Assembly: GCF_009193325.2 (NCBI RefSeq)
Contig: NZ_CP059856.1
Coordinates: 3,906,001-3,970,000, forward strand
Length of the DNA stretch: 64,000 nt
Direction of reading: 5' to 3'
DNA from: Bacteroides zhangwenhongii
GTDB taxonomy: Bacteria > Bacteroidota > Bacteroidia > Bacteroidales > Bacteroidaceae
In this document: piece after piece, positions 55,827-64,000 of the stretch
How positions within the stretch are numbered: position 1 is the stretch's first letter
Layout: each line of letters begins with the position of its first letter
Made by a program: the position numbers and the translations under genes
The notes under the pieces: model-generated
What the model was told of the DNA's origin: nothing
The model's input: only the letters and a program-made list of their open reading frames with translations
Database searches by the model: none

Positions 55827-56660
55827 ATGAATACCATGCTATTATCCATCAACTGGAATCCCAATCCCGAACTATTCAACCTGTTCGGCATTTCTATCCG
55901 TTATTACGGATTATTGTGGGCAGTAGGAATATTCTTTGCATACGTTATTGTTCACTACCAGTACCGGGATAAGAAGATAGAAGAGAAGAAGTTTGATCCG
56001 CTTTTCTTTTACTGTTTCTTTGGTATTCTTATCGGTGCCCGTCTGGGACACTGTTTATTCTATGATCCGGGATACTATCTGTCCCATTTTTGGGAAATGA
56101 TTCTTCCCATCAAGTTTATGCCGGATGGAAACTGGAAATTTACCGGATACGAAGGGCTGGCCAGTCACGGAGGCACACTGGGACTGATAGTGGCACTATG
56201 GCTGTATTGCCGTAAGACAAAACTCCACTATATGGATGTATTGGATATGATTGCCGTAGCTACACCGATCACAGCCTGTTTCATCCGCCTTGCCAACTTG
56301 ATGAACTCTGAAATCATCGGTAAACCGACCGATGTACCTTGGGCATTCGTTTTTGAACGTGTAGATATGCAGCCTCGCCATCCGGGACAGCTTTATGAGG
56401 CCATCGCCTACCTCATCCTGTTCTTCATCATGATTTATCTGTATAAGAATTACAGCAAGAAACTGCATCGCGGATTCTTCTTCGGACTCTGCCTGACGTA
56501 TATCTTCACCTTCCGCTTCTTCATCGAGTTCCTGAAAGAGAACCAGGAAGCGTTCGAGGACCAAATGATGTTTAATATGGGACAATGGCTAAGTATTCCA
56601 TTTGTCATAATAGGCGTTTATTTCATGTTCTTCTATGATAAAAAGAAGAAAGTAGCTTGA
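55827..56660 (+). CDS. lgt: Prolipoprotein diacylglyceryl transferase
   Basis: A 277-residue inner-membrane protein with seven or so membrane segments. Family motifs are clear: [40 protein letters not shown], the Lgt signature [17 protein letters not shown] and RHPGQLYEA. It attaches diacylglycerol to the lipobox Cys of prolipoproteins, which many proteins in this window need. It follows panE by 27 bases and is convergent with mutS, with an IS element between. Confidence 0.97.
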   Translation: MNTMLLSINWNPNPELFNLFGISIRYYGLLWAVGIFFAYVIVHYQYRDKKIEEKKFDPLFFYCFFGILIGARLGHCLFYDPGYYLSHFWEMILPIKFMPDGNWKFTGYEGLASHGGTLGLIVALWLYCRKTKLHYMDVLDMIAVATPITACFIRLANLMNSEIIGKPTDVPWAFVFERVDMQPRHPGQLYEAIAYLILFFIMIYLYKNYSKKLHRGFFFGLCLTYIFTFRFFIEFLKENQEAFEDQMMFNMGQWLSIPFVIIGVYFMFFYDKKKKVA

Positions 56661-56689
56661 TGTTAAAACGCAGGATTAACGCAAATTAT
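56661..56689. repeat. Left arm of an inverted repeat split by the IS
   Basis: Immediately after the lgt stop, 56661-56689 is the reverse complement of 58461-58488 with one extra base (28 of 29 match). Without the IS the arms would be about 50 bases apart and form a strong hairpin between convergent genes. Confidence 0.75.
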
Positions 56690-56749
56690 CGCAAATATGT
56701 GTTTGTTTTATAACCATATGTAGGGATATTCCTAAAATAATAAAATTAA

Positions 56750-56785
56750 AGGCAACTACTTCATTGCGAATTAGTTGCCTTTTTT
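56750..56785 (+). terminator. Intrinsic terminator inside the left end of the IS
   Basis: AGGCAACTA (56750-56758) pairs with TAGTTGCCT (56772-56780) and is followed by T-run 56781-56785. It would block transcripts from lgt before they reach the transposase gene. Confidence 0.75.
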
Positions 56786-56854
56786 GTATCTTTAAGCACT
56801 CCCCCCAAAAAACGGTTTGACGGCCAAAACGGGGGTAATTAAATATAAAAACAC

Positions 56855-58213
56855 ATGGTAAAGATACAAAAAATTTCAGAAATCGAACCTAGTTTAGGTT
56901 TTACCGAGTTCGATATACTAAAAAAATATCGTCAAAGTTTTGCAACGAGTGAATTAGGTCGGCTCCATTCTCTGTTTCCTTTCTCGGCACTGGCCCGCCA
57001 AATGCATTTGAAGTCTTCCGCTTTGGGGCGTAAAAGTTATTTTTCTCCTGAAGGTAAAATAGCCTTGATGGTCTTGAAGTCCTATACCAACTTCTCCGAT
57101 TCACAACTGATCGAACATTTAAACGGTAATATTCATTACCAGATATTCTGTGGTGTTCAGATTGATCCTCTTCATCCACTGACCAATTCAAAAATCGTCA
57201 GTGCAATCCGTCAGGAACTGGCGGACCATCTTGATATTGAGTCCCTCCAGCTTATTCTGGCTGAGCACTGGAAACCTTACCTTGAAAACCTTCATGTCTG
57301 TATGACCGATGCCACCTGTTATGAAAGTCATCTGCGCTTTCCTACCGATGTCAAACTTTTATGGGAAGGTATTGCATGGCTTCACCGTCATCTGTGCAAA
57401 CATTGCCGTACATTGCACATACAACGTCCCCGTAACAAGTATCTTGATGTAAGCCGCGCCTACCTTGCTTATAGCAAACTTCGTAAACGCAGGAAATCAC
57501 AGACCCGTATGATTAAACGCAGGTTACTTCAGTTGTTGGAAAAGTTACTTGAGCAGCTGAGGCTGCTTCATTCCTCCTACAGGGACAGGCTTACACTATC
57601 CTCCGATTACCAAAGACGTTTCTCGGTCATACAGAGGGTCCTTGAGCAAGGGAAGTATTTATTTGCAGGTAAAAAAGTGTCCGACCGTATTGTAAGTATC
57701 GACCGTCATTACCTTCGTCCCATTATCAGAGGCAAGGAAAACAAATCCGTTGAATTCGGCGCCAAAGTCAACAATATACAGATAGATGGGATCTCCTTCA
57801 TAGAACATATCTCCTTTAAGGCTTTCAACGAAGGAATACGTTTGAAGGACTGTATTCGTCTGCAACAACAACTGACCGGGGTTAGAGTGAAGGCGCTTGC
57901 AGCGGATTCAATCTATGCTAATAATGCCAACCGGAAATTTTGTACAAGATATCACATCAGTACTTCCTTTAAGCGTAAGGGCAGAGCTGCCAAAGACGAG
58001 CCGCTTCGTAAGATCTTACGGTCGGAACTCGGCCGTGAAAGAGCCACCCGCCTGGAAGGAAGCTTTGGAACACAGAAACAACATTACTCACTGGCCAGGA
58101 TAAAAGCCAGAAACAGGAAAACGGAAATGCTTTGGATTTTCTTTGGAATACATACGGCCAATGCGGTATGTATGATAGAAAAGGTTGAAAAGAAAATAAG
58201 AAAGGCAGCATAA
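56855..58213 (+). CDS. DDE transposase
   Basis: A 452-residue transposase. Residues ~30-130 form the DUF772-like N-terminal part (SYFSPEGKIALMVLKSYTNF). The DDE catalytic core has Asp in CMTDATCYESH, Asp in LAADSIYANN and Glu in TRLEGSFGTQKQHYSL; the E-SFG-K-Y spacing is typical of IS5/IS1182-related enzymes. A helical insert (~190-255) separates the first two blocks. It starts 133 bases inside the IS left end. Confidence 0.88.
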   Translation: MVKIQKISEIEPSLGFTEFDILKKYRQSFATSELGRLHSLFPFSALARQMHLKSSALGRKSYFSPEGKIALMVLKSYTNFSDSQLIEHLNGNIHYQIFCGVQIDPLHPLTNSKIVSAIRQELADHLDIESLQLILAEHWKPYLENLHVCMTDATCYESHLRFPTDVKLLWEGIAWLHRHLCKHCRTLHIQRPRNKYLDVSRAYLAYSKLRKRRKSQTRMIKRRLLQLLEKLLEQLRLLHSSYRDRLTLSSDYQRRFSVIQRVLEQGKYLFAGKKVSDRIVSIDRHYLRPIIRGKENKSVEFGAKVNNIQIDGISFIEHISFKAFNEGIRLKDCIRLQQQLTGVRVKALAADSIYANNANRKFCTRYHISTSFKRKGRAAKDEPLRKILRSELGRERATRLEGSFGTQKQHYSLARIKARNRKTEMLWIFFGIHTANAVCMIEKVEKKIRKAA

Positions 58214-58363
58214 TCTGACTAAAATGAGAGGTAAACAGGAGAGGTTTTAACTTCCCCTAAAAAAGACATGTACATAATGCAAGGTTGGAAGAGAAAACAT
58301 AAGAATATGTAAATAATATTCTATAAAAAAGGATAAAGGAATGGGGAGTTGACCGAAAAAATT

Positions 58364-58399
58364 AAGAGAAAAGCTCACGTAAAGTAAAACTTTTCTCTT
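58364..58399. terminator. Hairpin inside the right end of the IS
   Basis: AAGAGAAAAG (58364-58373) pairs perfectly with CTTTTCTCTT (58390-58399). It lies between the transposase stop and the right terminal repeat and could stop transcripts from either side. The 150 bases between the transposase stop and this hairpin hold nothing else I recognise. Confidence 0.55.
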
Positions 58400-58460
58400 G
58401 ATTTATGAGAAAGAGGAACATTTACTGAATATCCCTATGTATATGCTTTAATAATCTGTA

Positions 58461-58488
58461 ATAATTTGCGTTAATCTGCGTTTTAACA
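58461..58488. repeat. Right arm of the inverted repeat split by the IS
   Basis: Reverse complement of 56661-56689 apart from one base. It lies just past the mutS stop on the minus strand, so the original hairpin served as a two-way transcript end for lgt and mutS (inference). Confidence 0.75.
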
Positions 58489-58515
58489 CGTCTTTTTACA
58501 TTATCAATCGATTGC

Positions 58516-61134
58516 TTATTTCCCTCTGACTATCTTCTTGATATCATTCAACTTATTCAGTGCCTCGATCGGAGTGAGATTGTTTACATCCAAATTCAAT
58601 ATTTCATCACGAATCTGGCAAAGGATAGGATCATCCAACTGAAAGAAACTCAATTGCATCCCTCCACGATTCTCGCTCACCTCTGCCAATGGCTTACCGG
58701 AGATACCCTGTTGGCGATTATCAGATTCAAGCTGTTTCAAGATCTCATTTGCACGCTTCACAATGCTCTTCGGCATACCTGCCATCTTCGCTACATGAAT
58801 ACCGAAAGAATGCTCACTACCACCGCGCTCCAGTTTACGAAGGAAGATGACCTTATTATCCACCTCTTTCACCGATACATTATAATTCTTGATACGATTG
58901 AAAGATTTCTCCATTTCATTCAACTCATGATAGTGAGTGGCAAATAATGTGCGCGCTTTCGCCTTCGGGTGTTCATGGATATATTCCACAATCGCCCAAG
59001 CGATAGAAATACCATCGTATGTAGAAGTACCGCGCCCTAATTCATCAAACAACACAAGACTTCGGGAAGAAACATTATTCAAGATATCCGCCGCTTCATT
59101 CATCTCCACCATAAAGGTAGACTCACCGACAGAAATATTATCGCTTGCCCCCACACGGGTAAATATCTTATCCACCAATCCGATATGAGCACTTTCCGCA
59201 GGAACGAACGAACCGATCTGTGCAAGGAGAGTAATCAACGCCGTCTGACGCAAAAGAGCGGACTTACCGGCCATATTAGGACCTGTGATAATAATAATCT
59301 GCTGAGTAGTACTGTCCAGCATTACATCATTCGCAATATACTTCTCACCGATAGGGAGCTGTTTCTCAATCACAGGGTGACGTCCCTGACGGATATCCAA
59401 GACATCACTATCTTCAATAATAGGACGAATATAATGATTCTCCCGAGCTACATTAGCAAATGACAACAGACAGTCCAAGCGAGCTATCTGATTCGCGTTA
59501 ATCTGTATCTGAGGAATAAACTCCATCAATGCCTGCACCAGATCCGTATATAGCCGCGTCTCCAAAACCAGAATCTTATCTTCCGCCCCCAGAATCTTTT
59601 CCTCATATTCCTTCAGCTCCTGTGTGATATAACGCTCCGCATTAACCAATGTCTGTTTACGAATCCATTCTGCCGGAACTTTATCTTTATGGACATTACG
59701 AACCTCGATATAATATCCGAATACATTATTATAAGCCACTTTCAAGCTTGGAATACCCGTCAGCTCACTTTCACGCTGTTGTATCTGGAGTAAATAATCC
59801 TTCCCCGAATACGAAATCCGGCGCAATTCATCCAAGTCCGCATTCACACCGTCTTGAATCACCCCACCTTTATTGACAGCCAATGGCGGATCATTCTTTA
59901 TCTCTTTGGCAATCCGGTCACGAATAGTGACACAAAGATTCAACTGTTCCCCTATCTGATTCAGACTTGCATTATCCGCTTGAATACATGCCAGTTTAAT
60001 GGGTTCGATGGCCTGCAATGCCACTTTCAGTTGAACAACTTCGCGCGGTGACACACGCCCTACAGCCACTTTGGAAATAATACGTTCCAAATCCCCTATC
60101 AGATGTAACTGTTCTTCGATGACAGCTTTAAAATCCGGTTGGCGGAAAAAATATTCCACCACATTCAATCGTTCATCAATCGGTTTCTTATCCTTCAACG
60201 GGAAGACCATCCAACGTTTCAGCAAACGTGCTCCCATCGGGCTGATCGTTCTGTCAATCACATTGAGCAGACTGCTTCCGCCATCATTCATATTGCCGAT
60301 CAGCTCCAGACTACGTACCGTAAACTTATCCAGGCGGACATATTTATCTTCTTCAATACGAGACAATGAAGTAATATGCCCGATTTGCGTATGTTGCGTC
60401 ATCGTCAGATATTGCAGGATAGCACCGGAAGCAATGATACCGTTCTTCAGATGCTCCACTCCGAACCCTTTCAGGTTCTTCGTTTCAAAATGTTTCAGAA
60501 GTTTTTCGCGGGCCGTTGTTTCCGTAAATACCCAATCATCCAGTTCGAATGTAAAGAACTTACTGCCAAAATTACCCTCAAACATCAGCCGCTTGCCCCT
60601 TTCAAAAAGAATCTCTTTCGGACCGAAGTTATTCAACAGTTTATCTACATAATCAAAAGGTCCCTCTGCAGTTAGGAATTCACCGGTAGAAATATCAAGA
60701 AAGGCAACCCCACAGGAAGCCTTGCCGAAATGAACGGCAGCCAGAAAGTTGTTCTCTTTATAATTCAGTACATTATCATTGATAGAAACGCCGGGAGTCA
60801 CCAATTCGGTTATACCTCGCTTCACCAACTTTTTTGTCATTTTCGGATCTTCCAACTGATCACAGATAGCGACCCGCTTTCCGGCACGAACCAGTTTAGG
60901 AAGATACGTATCGAGAGCATGATGGGGAAAACCCGCCATCTCAATGGTTTTACCTTTTCCGTTTGCACGTTTTGTCAATGTGATTCCCAGAATCTCGGAG
61001 GCAACAATGGCATCTGTGGAATATGTTTCATAAAAGTCGCCGCAACGAAACAGCATCACTGCATCCGGATGTTGTGCCTTCAAATCCAGAAACTGTTTCA
61101 TCATCGGGGTAAGGACGATCTCTTCTTCGTTCAC
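58516..61134 (-). CDS. mutS: DNA mismatch repair protein MutS
   Basis: An 872-residue MutS of normal length. The mismatch-reading Phe-x-Glu lies in [10 protein letters not shown]. The ATPase has Walker [32 protein letters not shown] and [12 protein letters not shown]. The start is the GTG at 61134, because it follows an AGGAGA ribosome site by a few bases and gives the conserved N-terminus [14 protein letters not shown]; an upstream ATG would add 33 unconserved residues across the promoter. A mutS -7 box is at 61185-61192. Confidence 0.97.
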   Translation of the reverse strand: MNEEEIVLTPMMKQFLDLKAQHPDAVMLFRCGDFYETYSTDAIVASEILGITLTKRANGKGKTIEMAGFPHHALDTYLPKLVRAGKRVAICDQLEDPKMTKKLVKRGITELVTPGVSINDNVLNYKENNFLAAVHFGKASCGVAFLDISTGEFLTAEGPFDYVDKLLNNFGPKEILFERGKRLMFEGNFGSKFFTFELDDWVFTETTAREKLLKHFETKNLKGFGVEHLKNGIIASGAILQYLTMTQHTQIGHITSLSRIEEDKYVRLDKFTVRSLELIGNMNDGGSSLLNVIDRTISPMGARLLKRWMVFPLKDKKPIDERLNVVEYFFRQPDFKAVIEEQLHLIGDLERIISKVAVGRVSPREVVQLKVALQAIEPIKLACIQADNASLNQIGEQLNLCVTIRDRIAKEIKNDPPLAVNKGGVIQDGVNADLDELRRISYSGKDYLLQIQQRESELTGIPSLKVAYNNVFGYYIEVRNVHKDKVPAEWIRKQTLVNAERYITQELKEYEEKILGAEDKILVLETRLYTDLVQALMEFIPQIQINANQIARLDCLLSFANVARENHYIRPIIEDSDVLDIRQGRHPVIEKQLPIGEKYIANDVMLDSTTQQIIIITGPNMAGKSALLRQTALITLLAQIGSFVPAESAHIGLVDKIFTRVGASDNISVGESTFMVEMNEAADILNNVSSRSLVLFDELGRGTSTYDGISIAWAIVEYIHEHPKAKARTLFATHYHELNEMEKSFNRIKNYNVSVKEVDNKVIFLRKLERGGSEHSFGIHVAKMAGMPKSIVKRANEILKQLESDNRQQGISGKPLAEVSENRGGMQLSFFQLDDPILCQIRDEILNLDVNNLTPIEALNKLNDIKKIVRGK

Positions 61135-61176
61135 GGTTCTCTCCTTTTCTTTTTTATTTAGGGTAAACAATTGCAA

Positions 61177-61192
61177 TATCTTTGCAAAGATA
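61177..61192. promoter_or_regulatory. Overlapping back-to-back -7 boxes upstream of mutS
   Basis: 61177-61192 is a perfect 16-base palindrome made of TATCTTTG and its reverse complement. The minus-strand box fits mutS (leader about 40 bases). The plus-strand box would drive a transcript toward the candidate small RNA region, but no gene for it is evident. Confidence 0.55.
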
Positions 61193-61363
61193 ACGGTTTT
61201 CCGGCAGAGAATCAACGGTATCCCCCGTTTCAATTTTCAAAATAAGTGTTGCATACTTTTAAAAAGAGAGGATGTTTTTCTTAACAAACAGGAAGATAAT
61301 ATTAAAACGTGTTATAAAACATACTATTTTTCTTGGATAATTTGCTAATATCACAGAAGTCCG

Positions 61364-61371
61364 TACCTTTG
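61364..61371 (+). promoter_or_regulatory. Promoter of the candidate small RNA
   Basis: TACCTTTG (61364-61371) matches the -7 consensus and TTTGC at 61341-61345 fits a -33 box at the expected spacing. No coding start follows. Confidence 0.6.
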
Positions 61372-61375
61372 CAAT

Positions 61376-61440
61376 GTGTTTTTCATAGTATTAGATTTAA
61401 GGTTAACAAAGGTTGGGTCAAGGCGTTGACCCTTTTTTTA
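61376..61440 (+). ncRNA. Candidate small RNA of about 65 bases
   Basis: A complete promoter (-33 at 61341, -7 at 61364) is followed within 70 bases by a perfect intrinsic terminator: GGGTCAA (61415-61421), 4-base loop, TTGACCC (61426-61432) and seven Ts. No credible ORF lies between. The body contains TAGTATTAGATTTAAGGTTA, a word I associate with recurrent Bacteroides intergenic transcripts, from memory only. It is convergent with the EamA gene ending at 61456. Confidence 0.6.
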
Positions 61441-61455
61441 TGTCCGTACGGCTCA

Positions 61456-62337
61456 TTAACGCCCTTTTCTTTCCGCCAAATACACCCCACAGACAATACA
61501 GCCTGCACCTATTAATGCAAACAGAGTGATTTGTTCCTGCAAAATCATCATGGAAGCTACCATTGTCACCAACGGATTGAGATAGATATAATTGGAAGCT
61601 CTAACAGTTCCCAACTGTTTTAAGACCACATTCCAGAGGACATAACATATCAAGGAAGCCAGAACAGCCAGAAACAAAAGATTGGATAATACAATCGGTT
61701 TTAAAAGTATATCAAGATCCGGTTGTAACGGATGAAGAAGAAAGGCGGGAAGTATGGTCAATACTCCATAAAAAAATATCTTGCGGGTGATAAATACAGT
61801 GGGGTAACGCCCCGTCATTTTCCGTATAATCAAGCTATAAAATGCCCACGAAAGAGCGGCAAGTAAAGTAAGCAAATCACCTACAGGAGAGATTTTCAGT
61901 ATTACACTCCCATTAAAGACCACTAATCCTACTCCTGCCAAAGCTAATAGTGAGCCGCCAATCAGCCCTTTCGTAGCTTTTTCACTTTTATAAAAGAGTA
62001 AAGAAAGAATAGTCGTCAACAAAGGAGCCGTGCAGATAAGGAAAGACACATTGGAAGCCTGCGTGATTCCTAATGCCGTATTTTCAGTAAAGAAATAAAG
62101 TGACCCGCCAAAAATACCACCTGCCATCAGCCAAAATTCATCTTTCCAACGATTGGCAAACAAACGCTTGGGAGAAATTATCCAAATACCTGCGTAAGCA
62201 ATCAAAAAGCGATAGAAAAAGATTTCCTGCGGAGTCAGCCCATAACCAATCAATACTTTGGTCGCTATAAAAGTCAATCCCCAAATTGATACAGTCAATA
62301 TTGCAATCAAATGATAATACCCATGCTTCAATTCCAT
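61456..62337 (-). CDS. EamA/DMT-family membrane transporter
   Basis: A 293-residue protein with ten predicted membrane segments in two EamA repeats (SIWGLTFIATKVLIGYGLTP in the first; FFYGVLTILPAFLLHP and YIYLNPLVTMVASMMILQEQ in the second). Family members export metabolites such as amino acids or their breakdown products; the substrate here is unknown. A -7 box at 62367-62374 gives a leader of about 25 bases. Confidence 0.9.
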   Translation of the reverse strand: MELKHGYYHLIAILTVSIWGLTFIATKVLIGYGLTPQEIFFYRFLIAYAGIWIISPKRLFANRWKDEFWLMAGGIFGGSLYFFTENTALGITQASNVSFLICTAPLLTTILSLLFYKSEKATKGLIGGSLLALAGVGLVVFNGSVILKISPVGDLLTLLAALSWAFYSLIIRKMTGRYPTVFITRKIFFYGVLTILPAFLLHPLQPDLDILLKPIVLSNLLFLAVLASLICYVLWNVVLKQLGTVRASNYIYLNPLVTMVASMMILQEQITLFALIGAGCIVCGVYLAERKGR

Positions 62338-62366
62338 AGTGATGGTAATGTTTTTTTAATAGAGTG

Positions 62367-62374
62367 CAAAGATA
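62367..62374 (-). promoter_or_regulatory. -7 promoter element of the EamA gene
   Basis: The minus strand reads TATCTTTG, 30 bases before the ATG at 62337. Confidence 0.55.
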
Positions 62375-62396
62375 GCGAGAAGTTATGGAATGTTTG

Positions 62397-62428
62397 TTTG
62401 GAGAAGTAACAAAAAGCCCGTACCTTTG
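62397..62428 (+). promoter_or_regulatory. Promoter of the AAA-ATPase-like gene
   Basis: TTTG at 62397-62400, a 20-base spacer and TACCTTTG at 62421-62428 form a complete Bacteroides-type promoter 40 bases before the ATG at 62468. Confidence 0.65.
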
Positions 62429-62467
62429 TTTATGTTCAAAGAAAGCTCCTAAAATAAGGAATAAGTT

Positions 62468-64000
62468 ATGGAAAAATATACAGCACCGGACAGAAAACGT
62501 ATCCCCTATGGCATGATGAACTTTGCAGTAATCCGCCGCGACGACTGTTATTATGTAGACAAAACCCGGTTTATACCCATGATAGAAGAGGCGGACAAGT
62601 TTTTCTTCTTTATTCGCCCGCGCCGTTTCGGCAAAAGTCTCACAGTAAGTATGTTGCAGCACTATTATGATATACTTGCCAAGGATAAATTCGAAGTGCT
62701 GTTTGGCGACCTTTACATCGGAAAGCATCCTACGCGCGACCGGAACAGCTATCTGGTACTATACCTCAACTTCTCCGGAATAGTAGGCGAACTGCACAAC
62801 TACCGCAAGGGACTGGACGCGCATTGCCAAACAATGTTCGACTACTTCTGTGACATTTACGCCGACTATCTTCCCAAAGGCATCAAGGAAGAACTCGACA
62901 AAAAAGAAGGAGCTGTCGAACAATTTGAATACCTGTTCACAGAATGTAATAAGACCAACCAACGTATTTACCTCTTTATTGACGAATACGATCATTTCAC
63001 CAATGCCATTCTCTCTGATATAGAGAGCCTGCACCGTTATACGGACGAAACGCATGGCGAAGGTTATCTGCGTGCCTTCTTCAATAAAATTAAAGCCGGA
63101 ACCTATTCCAGCATCGAACGTTGTTTCATTACCGGCGTAAGTCCCGTGACAATGGACGACCTTACAAGCGGTTTCAACATCGGAACCAACTACTCGCTCA
63201 CACCGGAATTTAACGAGATGATAGGTTTCACGGAAGAAGAAGTCCGCCAAATGCTTACCTATTATTCCACCACCAGTCCATTCAGTCACAGTGTAAACGA
63301 ACTGATAGAAATAATGAAACCTTGGTATGACAACTACTGCTTTGCAGAAGAATGTTACGGTGAAACCACTATGTACAACTCCAACATGGTACTCTACTTC
63401 GTCAAGAATTATATTCAACGAGGCAAAGCCCCCCGGGATATGGTAGAAGACAATATCCGTATCGACTACGAAAAATTACGTATGCTCATTCGGAAGGACA
63501 AAGAGTTTGCACACGATGCCTCCATCATACAAACATTGGTGAGCGAAGGCTACGTCACCGGAGAACTGAAAAAAGGTTTTCCTGCCATCAATATCACCAA
63601 TCCTGACAACTTTGTGAGTCTGCTTTACTATTTCGGTATGCTCACCATTAGCGGCACGTATAAAGGAAAAACCAAACTCACCATCCCCAATCAGGTAGTC
63701 CGCGAACAAATCTACACCTATCTGCTAAGTACCTATAACGAAGCCGAACTTAATTTCAGTAGTTACGAGAAGAACGAACTTGCCAGTGCCCTTGCCTACG
63801 ATGGCTCTTGGAAAGCTTACTTCGACTATATTGCCAACTGTCTAAAACGCTACACTTCCCAGCGCGACAAGCAGAAAGGTGAATTTTTTGTCCATGGCTT
63901 CACACTTGCCATGACAGCACAAAACCGTTTCTACCGTCCCATTTCCGAACAGGACACACAGGCAGGCTATGTCGACATTTTCCTTTGTCCGCTACTGGAT
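62468..64000 (+). CDS. AAA-ATPase-like protein (PF09820 type), incomplete at window end
   Basis: 511 codons are visible and the frame is still open at 64000. The N-terminus IPYGMMNFAVIRRDDCYYVD, the Walker-A-like RPRRFGKSLTVSML and the Walker-B-like LFIDEYDHFTNAI are hallmarks of the AAA-ATPase_like family, which is usually followed by a PD-(D/E)XK nuclease-like C-terminal domain (PF08011); only the start of that part would be inside the window. These genes occur in many copies in Bacteroides. Their role is not established; a mobile or defence link has been suggested. Confidence 0.85.
   Translation, partial: MEKYTAPDRKRIPYGMMNFAVIRRDDCYYVDKTRFIPMIEEADKFFFFIRPRRFGKSLTVSMLQHYYDILAKDKFEVLFGDLYIGKHPTRDRNSYLVLYLNFSGIVGELHNYRKGLDAHCQTMFDYFCDIYADYLPKGIKEELDKKEGAVEQFEYLFTECNKTNQRIYLFIDEYDHFTNAILSDIESLHRYTDETHGEGYLRAFFNKIKAGTYSSIERCFITGVSPVTMDDLTSGFNIGTNYSLTPEFNEMIGFTEEEVRQMLTYYSTTSPFSHSVNELIEIMKPWYDNYCFAEECYGETTMYNSNMVLYFVKNYIQRGKAPRDMVEDNIRIDYEKLRMLIRKDKEFAHDASIIQTLVSEGYVTGELKKGFPAINITNPDNFVSLLYYFGMLTISGTYKGKTKLTIPNQVVREQIYTYLLSTYNEAELNFSSYEKNELASALAYDGSWKAYFDYIANCLKRYTSQRDKQKGEFFVHGFTLAMTAQNRFYRPISEQDTQAGYVDIFLCPLLD

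Larger units (their letters stand above)
56722..58436 (+). mobile_element. Insertion sequence of about 1.7 kb, IS5/IS1182-like
   Basis: The ends carry a 10-base terminal inverted repeat: AGGGATATTC at 56722-56731 and GAATATCCCT at 58427-58436. A 4-base direct repeat ATGT flanks it (56718-56721 and 58437-58440), consistent with target duplication. It encodes one DDE transposase. Terminator-like hairpins lie inside both ends. The intact gene and matching target repeats suggest a fairly recent insertion. Confidence 0.82.

Overview
The window looks like chromosomal DNA from a gut Bacteroides (B. thetaiotaomicron / B. ovatus type). The evidence is the paired SusC/SusD genes, a hybrid two-component regulator with sensor, kinase, receiver and AraC domains on one chain, many secreted glycosidases and lipoproteins, and promoters of the Bacteroidota type (TAnnTTTG at about -7). 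No rRNA, tRNA, CRISPR or phage genes were seen.

Layout. (1) 1-5060: the edge of one polysaccharide utilisation locus (PUL), with a SusD start, a complete SusC and a membrane TPR/HTH regulator, all on the minus strand. (2) 5061-5805: a gene-free stretch holding a 22-bp-phased array of small palindromes. (3) 5806-20961: the minus-strand core operon of a second PUL: susC, susD, two TIG-repeat surface lipoproteins, a LamG-like secreted protein, a clan GH-D enzyme, a GH31 enzyme and an unassigned toroidal lipoprotein. (4) 21260-25333: its hybrid two-component regulator on the plus strand, followed by a second 22-bp-phased array. (5) 25584-30946: a decayed tandem array of secreted-protein cassettes: a constant N-domain, a JAMM-like peptidase domain and a lipocalin-like protein in three copies, with fusions, deletions and a nonsense codon. 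(6) 31207-52371: the enzyme arm of the PUL as two divergent operons. The minus operon encodes GH95, GH2 and GH89. The plus operon encodes GH29, GH95, GH29, GH88, GH2, an alginate-lyase-fold lyase and a three-domain esterase. (7) 52512-64000: mostly household genes (MFS transporter, ychF, ketopantoate reductase, lgt, mutS, EamA transporter), an IS element inserted between lgt and mutS, a candidate small RNA, and the start of an AAA-ATPase-like gene.

How the parts work together (inference from families). SusC/SusD and the TIG lipoproteins would bind and import an oligosaccharide. The regulator would sense a breakdown product in the periplasm. The enzymes predict a branched, O-acylated glycan containing uronic acid, alpha-L-fucose and/or alpha-L-galactose, terminal alpha-GlcNAc, and alpha- and beta-linked hexoses. 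I do not recognise this exact enzyme set as a described PUL, so the substrate is left open.

Most unusual signals: the two 22-bp-phased palindrome arrays, the decaying JAMM/lipocalin cassettes, the SGNH-alpha/beta-hydrolase-SGNH fusion, and an IS sitting in the loop of what was a bidirectional hairpin.
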